Shown: one piece after another, positions 8,613 through 16,693 of the stretch
Position numbering within the stretch: the first letter of the stretch is position 1
Layout of the letters: the number at the start of each line of letters is the position of its first letter
Source: Elizabethkingia sp. YR214
Lineage (GTDB): Bacteria > Bacteroidota > Bacteroidia > Flavobacteriales > Weeksellaceae
DNA length: 62,753 nt
Direction of reading: 5' to 3'
Assembly: GCF_003058195.1 (NCBI RefSeq)
Contig: NZ_QBUH01000013.1
Span: 1 to 62,753, forward strand
The notes under the pieces: model-generated
What the model was told of the DNA's origin: nothing
Seen by the model: the letters and a program-made list of their open reading frames with translations, nothing else
Databases searched by the model: none
Program-made: the position numbers and the translations under genes

Positions 8613-10046
8613 TTATGATTCTTTCACTGCCAATTCACGAGTCAGCCAGCCACTTTTACTTGCTGTGGCAATAGCGTATGGTGTGATCCAGAAAAGCGTA
8701 AAGGCATAGAAAATACTATAGGTATATGCCCAGAAGGCCTCGGGTGTATTTTTATTTCTCTTCGCAAAGAAGAAAGCCTGAACACTTGAGAAAATGAGTA
8801 TTCCCAATAATGTTGAACTAATAAATAACATCGTATGATTGATAATAAACCATAACATCAGTAACATTAATGGATAAGACATTACAAGTTTTAGCCACTG
8901 CATGCACAATAATACTCTGGTTCCTACTTTTGGTCCTTCACGGAAATCACCAAAAGCAAACTTGCTCATCATTATATTTTCACGCACATTACTACGTTCC
9001 CAACGAATAAACATCTTATACAGGTTTTTATATCGTTTAGGGATGTTAGTATATACATAAGCATTTCTCTGAAATAAGATATGATAACCTTGCTTCAGGA
9101 TCATATTTGTCATGGCTCTGTCCTCACCTATATCAGACGGACGTCCCATAAATGTCTGGTTCACCCATTCATCCAAACAATTCATTACCTGTTCTCTGCG
9201 GTATGCTGCCAAAGCTCCCGGAGTACACATTACGGATCCCAACATACTCTGTGCAGAACGCACAAATTCAAAGCTGAATACAAAGTTTACATTAAGCATT
9301 CTCGGAATCAATTCTTTCTCATTGTTCAGTACACGTACATTACCTGCTACTCCACCACATTTTTCATTTACCACAAACGGGCTTGTCATATTACGGAGTG
9401 TATCTTTTTTCACAATAGAATCACTATCTACGGTAATAAATATCTCCCCCGTACCTAACTGGAATCCACGGTGTAAAGCATGTCTTTTACCCATATTTCG
9501 GGGCTGCTGATAGGCCATTACTCTGTCACCCAATTCTTCCTTAGCCTTCTTAATCCATGCCCAGGTATCGTCTTTACTGCCATCATCTATAGCTATAATC
9601 TGTACTTTTTCCTCCGGATAGTCGCTAATTGCCAAACTATGAAGTGTTTCGTATACCAGTTTCCCTTCATTATATGCCGGAACAATAATAGTACACGTAG
9701 GCAATTGATCGTCCGATACAGAAGCAATAGGTTTATAACGAATGTATAAAACAAGTAAATAGACAAGGAAGCATACTGCAACACTCAAAAGGAATAGCCC
9801 TATTCCAATGATTACCATACCAAAGGAGCTGTTCATTTGTTGCCAGTGCAGATGTTCAAACTCTGGTTGTAATAGATATACAGCATATATTGAGCTGAAC
9901 AACAATATAAACGTCACTGCAAGGATACCATATTCTATAGTTCCGAACCTCCCCTTTTTGATGGGTACAAAATCTTCTTTCTGGCGAATTAATGCTGATT
10001 TTGGTACAACATTCTTCTTAACATGTAGTGTTTGTGTTTCTTTCAT
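8613..10046 (-). CDS. Membrane glycosyltransferase, family 2 (hyaluronan/chitin synthase-like)
   Basis: 477 aa from the ATG at 10046; an in-frame ATG at 10157 would add 37 residues that do not look like family sequence. Two N-terminal helices (about 40-110) precede a GT2 catalytic domain with PAYNEG, DDGSKDD, the DSDS metal site, a GEDR general-base region and an RWERS segment corresponding to the QxxRW product-binding motif. Hydrophobic helices close the protein. Such enzymes polymerise or transfer sugars from nucleotide donors across the inner membrane, for capsule or exopolysaccharide. No other polysaccharide genes flank it. It has its own terminator. Confidence 0.88.
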   Translation of the reverse strand: MKETQTLHVKKNVVPKSALIRQKEDFVPIKKGRFGTIEYGILAVTFILLFSSIYAVYLLQPEFEHLHWQQMNSSFGMVIIGIGLFLLSVAVCFLVYLLVLYIRYKPIASVSDDQLPTCTIIVPAYNEGKLVYETLHSLAISDYPEEKVQIIAIDDGSKDDTWAWIKKAKEELGDRVMAYQQPRNMGKRHALHRGFQLGTGEIFITVDSDSIVKKDTLRNMTSPFVVNEKCGGVAGNVRVLNNEKELIPRMLNVNFVFSFEFVRSAQSMLGSVMCTPGALAAYRREQVMNCLDEWVNQTFMGRPSDIGEDRAMTNMILKQGYHILFQRNAYVYTNIPKRYKNLYKMFIRWERSNVRENIMMSKFAFGDFREGPKVGTRVLLCMQWLKLVMSYPLMLLMLWFIINHTMLFISSTLLGILIFSSVQAFFFAKRNKNTPEAFWAYTYSIFYAFTLFWITPYAIATASKSGWLTRELAVKES

Positions 10047-10631
10047 ACATTCTATAAAAAAATTCCTTACTGGTATTCCTATTCTTTTGATTAGCCGGAA
10101 TATCAGTATCCAATAATTTATTATTTCAACTTTTGAAATTGGAAGCAAGGTTTCCAAAAAAGAACCTGCGCACTCTTATTTTGTTGGAAAAGCCCTATTC
10201 TGAAACAGAATCATAAGGTTTAAACTTTTAACAAAACAGAAGAGAATAGTTTTATATCATGTATTAATTGATCAGTATTATCATATAGGAGACCAAAGTA
10301 CGATCAGAACCCATACATTATGATAACGTTATTTTTCGTTTTTTATTACTGCTCTAATGAAAACTTTGTGCCATTTTAGCTTGGTTATCAATATTTTCGG
10401 AATATTAAAAATATTTCACATACCAATAACAATTGGACATATAGGTATTATTTTAAAGATTATCAGAGGATTAAGATTCTATTTCTTTTCAAATTTTTAC
10501 TTTATTTTTTTTGAAAAATCAGAAAATATAGCTCTCCATAATTAAAGACAAAAATTATAATAGTGATAATATTATGCTAACTACAATAAGCGTTGCATCA
10601 TTCCAAAGCAACTGAACCCGTTACATTTCTA

Positions 10632-10724
10632 ATGTTAAATTTAAATAGCTTAAAAAAAGAAACATCGGTTGTATCCGATATAAAAGCAAAGCTGGACAGA
10701 GATATCATAGATGCAAGACTATAA
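10632..10724 (+). CDS. Possible 30-aa peptide, unknown
   Basis: ATG at 10632 opens 30 codons reading MLNLNSLKKETSVVSDI... to TAA at 10722. The N-terminus resembles the lysine/serine-rich leaders of Bacteroidota peptide precursors, but there is no glycine-glycine site or recognisable core. A terminator-like hairpin follows at 10767-10801, which is the main reason to suspect a real small transcript. It could equally be an sRNA with a chance frame. The rest of 10047-11075 has no convincing gene. Confidence 0.2.
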   Translation: MLNLNSLKKETSVVSDIKAKLDRDIIDARL

Positions 10725-10766
10725 ATATTCCTCTTCTCTAAAAAGTAAAAAACATATATTTTAAAG

Positions 10767-10801
10767 GCCCTCTGTAATTTCGATTATCAGGGGATTTTTA
10801 T
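10767..10801 (+). terminator. Imperfect hairpin with T-run in the intergenic region
   Basis: CCC, CTG and AAT pair with ATT, CAG and GGG across small bulges around a TTCG loop, followed by ATTTTTATTT on the plus strand only. It implies a plus-strand transcript that begins somewhere in 10300-10700. Confidence 0.4.
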
Positions 10802-10925
10802 TTATACACCATTCAGATTAGATTGAAATTCTTTAAATTTTCTTCCATACTCGCATAGGTTCATGGATATCAACTTATTCATTCAATGCCGCAGGCTTAA
10901 TATTGTTTTCATTCCCATTCCTAGC

Positions 10926-11012
10926 TTATTCTATATGAAGATCAAACAGTAGCATATCGTTTTTATTCTCTGAAATATAACGGTAATCCCCGACTGGTAT
11001 GAGAACTGTCAT
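10926..11012 (-). CDS. Possible 28-aa ORF or gene remnant
   Basis: A minus-strand frame reads MTVLIPVGDYRYISENKND... for 28 codons. Its residue composition looks protein-like, resembling the end of a larger globular domain, but nothing upstream extends it. It may be the remnant of a deleted gene. Low support. Confidence 0.15.
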   Translation of the reverse strand: MTVLIPVGDYRYISENKNDMLLFDLHIE

Positions 11013-11035
11013 ATTTTATGATCATTTATTATTTT

Positions 11036-11043
11036 TAAATTTG
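11036..11043 (+). promoter_or_regulatory. -7 promoter element for SusC operon
   Basis: TAAATTTG matches the Bacteroidota -7 consensus TAnnTTTG, 33 bp ahead of the SusC start. No clear TTG is seen at the -33 position. Confidence 0.4.
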
Positions 11044-11075
11044 TATAATTCTTAATTAGAATAAATAAAAATAAA

Positions 11076-14072
11076 ATGATACGAAAGTATACACCTATAC
11101 TCTTCCTTTTCTCTTTTTCTATTGTATATGCACGTTATGATGATCTGAAAACAATACAGTCCTCTAACAAAATAACCGATGAAAGAATCTCGGAAGCGCA
11201 AAATAAACTAAAAAAACACTTGTTTAATGCCAGTTTACAAAATATTTATTCTGTGCGTGCTTTATCTATTCCTCGCCAATATAAGGACACTATTGTAAAG
11301 CCTAATAGAAAATCAGGCGAGGCAAAAGACATACAGGAAGTCACATTGGTAAAAAGTAAAAATATCAACGACATCGATATCCGAAAAATAGCGGGCTCTA
11401 TTACCACTATCGATATGAAAAAATTTGAAGGACGTTCGGAAATGGATCTTATGCGGATGCTACAGGGGGCTGTCCCCGGCCTTTACATTGAATACAATGG
11501 TATATTGGGAAGCAGACCCAAAATTGAGATCCGCGGAACACAATCATTCTCCGGCCAGGCAAGGGCTAATGAGCCATTATTTGTGTTGGATGGGATGATT
11601 ATTTCTTCCGAAACATTCCTAACCCTCAATCCAATGGATTTCTCAACCATCAAAGTTTTAAAGGATGCTGCCGCATCAGCACTATATGGTATAAAAGCAG
11701 CCAATGGTGTTATAGAAATTACTTCTAAAAAAGGATATAAAGGCAAGCCCATTATCAGCCTCAATATAAAACAGGGAATTACAACCAGAGGTCCCAGAGG
11801 TGTGGAAATGATGAATTCTGCGGAGAAACTGGAATTGGAAAGGCGCTTGAAAGTAACATCAACACCGGGATATATGAACTCTGAAGAATATATAAGAGAA
11901 AACTATAATAATGCCCCAAATCTGGAAGCTTTGATCTTAAATGGTAAAAAAAATCTGGACTCTTTAAAAATGATCAATACCGACTGGTTCAAGGAACTAA
12001 TCAGACCCAATCAGTTTAGTTCTTATAATCTAAGTGTAAGAGGAGGCACAGACAAGAATGCTTATTATTACTCCTTAAACTATGGTAACCGTGGTGGAAA
12101 ATTACCCGGCAACGACATTAATAATATCACAGCAAGAGCAAATATAGATTATGTAGTTACACCTAAATTCAGTTTATCTCTGAATACCTCTGCCGGAATT
12201 TCAAGAACCAATACCCAGAACGGAACCAAAGAAGATCCTTCTGCTCTGGCCTATGCTTTAAACCCTTATGAGACTCGATTATCTGAAAAGAATAGAAAAA
12301 AAATAAACCTGACTTCGTATCCGGATTATGCATTCAGTGATCTTATAAATCAGTATACGCGCAGAGAAGTATCTAACAGAGTAAGCAGTTCTCTTATTTT
12401 TAATTGGAAATTGTTGAATGATCTTAGCATATCAGGTGTTACCGGAGCAGATTATGTAACGAGTGAGAACAAAACTATAATTCCACCAGAAGCTGTTTCC
12501 GAACGACAGTATAGTGAAGATGCGAGAGGAAGTCTCACCGAAGAAAAAGCCACTGAGTTTATCTATTCCTCTAACATCAGAGCTACATATACCAAGAAAC
12601 TGGGCGATCATGATATTACATTAGGTGCCAATATCGATTATTTACTCAACAGAAGAAAGGTTGTTGGCATCAACGGCTATGGAATACCATCGGGTATGGC
12701 ATCTGTCCCTGTCATCAATCAGGCATTGGAAGGTAACCGAAAAACAACAGTTTTCGGAGGCAATACAAAAGACATACAGCTAGGTTTTGGTGCAGCTTTG
12801 GGCTATTCTTTCCGCAACATTTACGATTTGTATGCCAGCTACAAAAGGGATGGTTCTTCTCTCCTTCCGTCTGATAAAAGATGGAATACTGCCTGGTCTG
12901 CAGGATTTGGATGGCAGTTTAAGGAATATGAATTTCTGAAAAACTCAAAATTCATCTCCGATCTAAAACTAAGAGCTTCAATGGGAATTACCGCCAGTAT
13001 GGCGGGTATTACAATCGGAGATATTGTTCCGACTTACAGGTACAACAACCTTTTTTACGGTTCCGGAAGATTATTACCCTCACAGCAGCTTCCTAACAGA
13101 AATCTGAATCCACAGCAGTCACATTCATACAATGCAGGGCTGGATATTGGTATTTTTAAGCGGTTTACATTAACTACCAATTTCTACAAAATCCTGAACA
13201 AACAAGCTCTTTTGGATGTAGAAATAGCACCCAGCAACGGCTTTACCAGCTATAAGAAAAACATTGGTGTATTGGAGAACAAAGGAATTGAAATAATGTT
13301 TTCCGGAGATATTATAAGAGGTCCCAATTTTCAGTGGAACAGTGCCCTCACTTTTTCTGCCAACTTTAATAAAGTAAAACAGCTTTACGGAGCAGAGAAA
13401 ATTTATCAGAATGGAGAAGCCCTTATCCCCTCTTATGAAGTAGGACAGCCTTTAGGAATTATCTACGGATTACAGTCATTGGGAATACATCCTCTGGACG
13501 GAACCTACAGATATAAAGCCAATGATGGAAGAGAACTAACATACAGAGATAAAAGCAGTCTTACCCGTGCAGATTTCATGAGCCTGGGCTATAGCACACC
13601 TCCCTACAATGGAATGTTTTCCAATGTTATTACTTACAAAAACCTGTCTTTGGCTTTTGATCTGTATTATGCACTGAAGGGCGTAAAACAATACTCAACT
13701 TCATTTATTCGTGACAGAAGTGATATTCGTTATAATGCTTTTAAAGGTCAGCTGGAACAAATGTGGTTTAACGAAGGCGATGAAGGAAAGATTTATCCTT
13801 CTGCCAACAGGCCTACAGAAGCTGCTGAAATGGAGAAGCTTTTCGCAACAACAGACAGCGTATACAGATCCGATTTTATTTCTCTCAACAATATTCAGCT
13901 TACATATACTGTAGATACCAATGCAATACAGGAGCTTTCTAAAACAATACGCTCACTTAGTCTTAGTCTGCAGGCTGAAAATATCTACACTTATTACTTC
14001 GTGAAAAACAGGAACACAATCAATGACATCAAGCAACCTGTTTTTACCCTTAGCCTAAACGTCTCTTTTTAA
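11076..14072 (+). CDS. SusC/RagA-family TonB-linked outer-membrane transporter
   Basis: 998 aa with signal peptide MIRKYTPILFLFSFSIVYA. A plug domain (about 85-230) shows the RagA landmarks IEIRGTQSF, PLFVLDGMI, IKVLKDAAASALYG and NGVIEITSKKG. The rest is a large barrel ending in a terminal strand with final Phe (LSLNVSF). The usual N-terminal carboxypeptidase-like domain is not evident; instead there is about 65 residues of unassigned linker. It starts a four-gene operon, 6 bp ahead of its SusD partner, with a lipoprotein and an M16 peptidase behind, which suggests import of peptides rather than glycans. Substrate is inference. Confidence 0.95.
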   Translation: MIRKYTPILFLFSFSIVYARYDDLKTIQSSNKITDERISEAQNKLKKHLFNASLQNIYSVRALSIPRQYKDTIVKPNRKSGEAKDIQEVTLVKSKNINDIDIRKIAGSITTIDMKKFEGRSEMDLMRMLQGAVPGLYIEYNGILGSRPKIEIRGTQSFSGQARANEPLFVLDGMIISSETFLTLNPMDFSTIKVLKDAAASALYGIKAANGVIEITSKKGYKGKPIISLNIKQGITTRGPRGVEMMNSAEKLELERRLKVTSTPGYMNSEEYIRENYNNAPNLEALILNGKKNLDSLKMINTDWFKELIRPNQFSSYNLSVRGGTDKNAYYYSLNYGNRGGKLPGNDINNITARANIDYVVTPKFSLSLNTSAGISRTNTQNGTKEDPSALAYALNPYETRLSEKNRKKINLTSYPDYAFSDLINQYTRREVSNRVSSSLIFNWKLLNDLSISGVTGADYVTSENKTIIPPEAVSERQYSEDARGSLTEEKATEFIYSSNIRATYTKKLGDHDITLGANIDYLLNRRKVVGINGYGIPSGMASVPVINQALEGNRKTTVFGGNTKDIQLGFGAALGYSFRNIYDLYASYKRDGSSLLPSDKRWNTAWSAGFGWQFKEYEFLKNSKFISDLKLRASMGITASMAGITIGDIVPTYRYNNLFYGSGRLLPSQQLPNRNLNPQQSHSYNAGLDIGIFKRFTLTTNFYKILNKQALLDVEIAPSNGFTSYKKNIGVLENKGIEIMFSGDIIRGPNFQWNSALTFSANFNKVKQLYGAEKIYQNGEALIPSYEVGQPLGIIYGLQSLGIHPLDGTYRYKANDGRELTYRDKSSLTRADFMSLGYSTPPYNGMFSNVITYKNLSLAFDLYYALKGVKQYSTSFIRDRSDIRYNAFKGQLEQMWFNEGDEGKIYPSANRPTEAAEMEKLFATTDSVYRSDFISLNNIQLTYTVDTNAIQELSKTIRSLSLSLQAENIYTYYFVKNRNTINDIKQPVFTLSLNVSF

Positions 14073-14078
14073 TTCAAT

Positions 14079-15446
14079 ATGAAAAAAATTACCTGCATAG
14101 CATCATTATTGGTCTTACTAAATGCCTGTAGCCTCGATAATACCTCCGAGGATTTTGTATCGGGAGAAAATGTTATAAATACTGTCAGCAGGGCCAAAGA
14201 AGTTCTGAACACAGCCTATTCCGAATTTCCGAAAGATAAAACTTTTCTCAGCATTTACACCGAGGATTTTGTTCCTACCTGGTATATCTCCCAAAGTAAA
14301 TATGAACCTGTGGAAAAGATATACTACTGGGACAGACTGGTTATTAAAAATAATGCGGAAAATCTCTGGCAGCAATATTATAAATCTTTGTTCGAAATCA
14401 ATACCGCTTTGGAAGCTCTGGATCATAATATTTCTGATAGGAACTCCGATGAGGCTAAAAAAGTAAAAGGAAGAGCATTAGGATTGAAGGCTGCAATATA
14501 CTATGAGCTGTTATTATTATTCTCTGACCGTTACGCAGGTTCTGCCATACCGGGAATTGTTCTGAAAGACAAAACAATTTATGAGGATAAAGAACGCTCT
14601 GGTTATAAAGAAACATTGGTTGAAATCAATAAATTATGCGATACAGCATTGTCTCTGCTCCCAAAAGATGAAGGCAGTACTAACAAGAAGGAGTACTTCG
14701 GTTATTACGCCGTAAAACTACTGAAAGCCAAAACAGCATTACTGGAAGGATCTTATCAGAATGTCATTACTCTGGCCAATGAACTTATTACACAAAGCGG
14801 AAAATCGCTCATAGATTTCAATCAAGCCTCTTATCAGCAGATTTGGAACTCTCCTTCTTCATCTCCCGAGGTTTTGATGAATTTCAGTTATAATGAACAG
14901 CCTTATAAAAACCTAAACTACAACTATGAAAAAGGAGATTTTATAAGATTACATTCCAAATTTACTTTTGCGGAAGCTGATGTACGAGGCAAAGTTTCGG
15001 CTATTACTATACCTGATATTCCTGGTGTTTTTATAGGAAAGTACAGGGCTGATATCCGCGACAATAAAAACAAAAATATAGTACAGTCCAGATTTACTGA
15101 AGTTTACTTTTTGCTAATAGAGGCTTATTTAAAAAACAATCAGCTTCCGCAGGCGGCTAAGCTGCTCAATGATTTTCTTAAAAGCAGAAATGCAGGTACT
15201 GTCGATGCTTCTCTATCCAATAAGCAGCTTTTTGAAAGATTCAGATATGAAAAACAGAAAGAGTTTCTGGGAGAGCCAGAAAATTTCTTTGACCTGAAAA
15301 GATGGCAAACAGACATCAAAAGATATAAAACGGATGATGAAAAACAATACTCCGTAATATCTAAATCCGACTACCGATGGACATTTCCTATTCCGTTTAA
15401 TGAAACAAAAAATAATAAAGTCTCCCAGAACAAAGGTTGGGAATAA
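14079..15446 (+). CDS. SusD/RagB-family surface lipoprotein
   Basis: 455 aa. The lipobox LNAC sits at about residues 14-17 after a short signal (MKKITCIASLLVLL), so it is lipidated and probably surface-exposed. Helical TPR-like repeats follow, and the C-terminal third has the family pattern ending FRYEKQKEFLGEPENFFDLKRW and a final WTFPIP segment. It caps the SusC barrel and binds ligand. It follows SusC by 6 bp, and its stop precedes the next start by only a few bases. Confidence 0.94.
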   Translation: MKKITCIASLLVLLNACSLDNTSEDFVSGENVINTVSRAKEVLNTAYSEFPKDKTFLSIYTEDFVPTWYISQSKYEPVEKIYYWDRLVIKNNAENLWQQYYKSLFEINTALEALDHNISDRNSDEAKKVKGRALGLKAAIYYELLLLFSDRYAGSAIPGIVLKDKTIYEDKERSGYKETLVEINKLCDTALSLLPKDEGSTNKKEYFGYYAVKLLKAKTALLEGSYQNVITLANELITQSGKSLIDFNQASYQQIWNSPSSSPEVLMNFSYNEQPYKNLNYNYEKGDFIRLHSKFTFAEADVRGKVSAITIPDIPGVFIGKYRADIRDNKNKNIVQSRFTEVYFLLIEAYLKNNQLPQAAKLLNDFLKSRNAGTVDASLSNKQLFERFRYEKQKEFLGEPENFFDLKRWQTDIKRYKTDDEKQYSVISKSDYRWTFPIPFNETKNNKVSQNKGWE

Positions 15447-15451
15447 CTGAT

Positions 15452-16693
15452 ATGACAATGAAACACTATTATAGATTTAATTTTTCTACCAGACTCATTC
15501 TGTTCTTTATACTAATAACAGGAATGAGTTCCTGTATGCCGGATGACGAAAGAAGCACATACAGAGGTGAAAACAAAATAAGTTTTTCACTGAATAAAAC
15601 CCAGATTGAAGACCAGTCCAATGATTATATCGTGGTAAAGATCATGTTGGTAAAAACTTTGAAAAAGGATCTGATTATTGAACTCAATCTTCAGAATGCT
15701 GATAATACCATGAAACTGGATCATCCCAAGGTAGTATTACCTGCAGGACAAAAAACTGCCACAGTACAGATAAAACCAAGTAATCTGCTGCCTCTTGACG
15801 AAAGTAAGACAATTCAGTTAGCAGGAACAACATCCGACAGCCAGGTAAGTGTAGAGAATATTTCTTTCGAGTTTAAAAAAGGAGCCGATATTCCTGTACT
15901 CACCAAGCGACAAAAAGAGCTTCTTGAGATTTATCGAAAAAAAGGTCTTAATCTTTATCCTTTTATTGGTGTTACAGAAGTAGAGGGCAATGTAACATTT
16001 CCTGCCGGAGGTAGAATTGAACCTTTTACAGAAGGCTTCAAGGAAAAAATTACAGGCAAAACCATTATTACCCTCAGCGACAATGCTACTGAGGACAAAC
16101 CTCTGTTAAAAATGCAAAGAAATGCAATGGGGATACAAACGCTGTTGTTGAAATTATATCGAAAAATGACCATTGAGAATACTTTCTTTCTAGACCCGCT
16201 TGGTGCACCAAACTTCAAAATGCTAAAAGACATCAAGGAAAATGGAATTTCTTATTATTCTATGATGGAAAATATGGAAAGACATGACTTTATTGTCACT
16301 CTGGACAACATAGCACTAAATTTTAATTCCGATGAAATTGATTTTGTTTCAGAAAGATCCAATGAATTTCAATCAAAAGAAGAAGGTCTTATAGTTGTAA
16401 ATTTTGACTATAATTTTTCTATTTGGAATTCACTTTATAAAAAAATTAAACAAGACTTTAGCCTTCAGGATATCAGTTTGGAATTTGGTGATGGTACAAT
16501 TAATCCTTATAGATATATGAATATATCGACTATATCTCATGATGACTGGGGTAATGGTAACTGGAGACCTGCAAAAGCAACAATTAACAGAAAGGATAAT
16601 ACACTGCATTTTTCCTTTCCAATGGACTTTGATAATTCAGATGACTATATGCTGGCCAGTGTTGTTTATAAAGAAAAAAATGTAGCACAATGA
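15452..16693 (+). CDS. Surface lipoprotein of SusC/D operon, unknown function
   Basis: About 413 aa. I place the start at 15452 or 15458; an ATG at 15437 would overlap SusD and add residues ahead of the signal. The lipobox is GMSSC, followed by an acidic DDE. The first part (about 35-150) looks like a beta-sandwich (KISFSLNKTQIEDQSNDYIVVKI...), and the remainder is mixed. It probably plays a SusE/F-like ligand-binding role. It overlaps the M16 gene by ATGA, so the two are translationally coupled. I do not recognise the family with certainty. Confidence 0.75.
   Translation: MTMKHYYRFNFSTRLILFFILITGMSSCMPDDERSTYRGENKISFSLNKTQIEDQSNDYIVVKIMLVKTLKKDLIIELNLQNADNTMKLDHPKVVLPAGQKTATVQIKPSNLLPLDESKTIQLAGTTSDSQVSVENISFEFKKGADIPVLTKRQKELLEIYRKKGLNLYPFIGVTEVEGNVTFPAGGRIEPFTEGFKEKITGKTIITLSDNATEDKPLLKMQRNAMGIQTLLLKLYRKMTIENTFFLDPLGAPNFKMLKDIKENGISYYSMMENMERHDFIVTLDNIALNFNSDEIDFVSERSNEFQSKEEGLIVVNFDYNFSIWNSLYKKIKQDFSLQDISLEFGDGTINPYRYMNISTISHDDWGNGNWRPAKATINRKDNTLHFSFPMDFDNSDDYMLASVVYKEKNVAQ

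Noticed and set aside
10047-10157. N-terminal extension of the glycosyltransferase
   Set aside because: The added 37 residues do not resemble family sequence, and the ATG at 10046 gives a normal N-terminus.
10357-10545. 62-aa open frame in the intergenic gap
   Set aside because: Low-complexity Phe/Ile-rich translation, no ribosome site or relatives recognisable; typical of chance frames in A/T-rich DNA.
10840-11030. Riboswitch upstream of the first SusC operon
   Set aside because: No conserved riboswitch core (B12, TPP, SAM) can be recognised and the folding is unconvincing.
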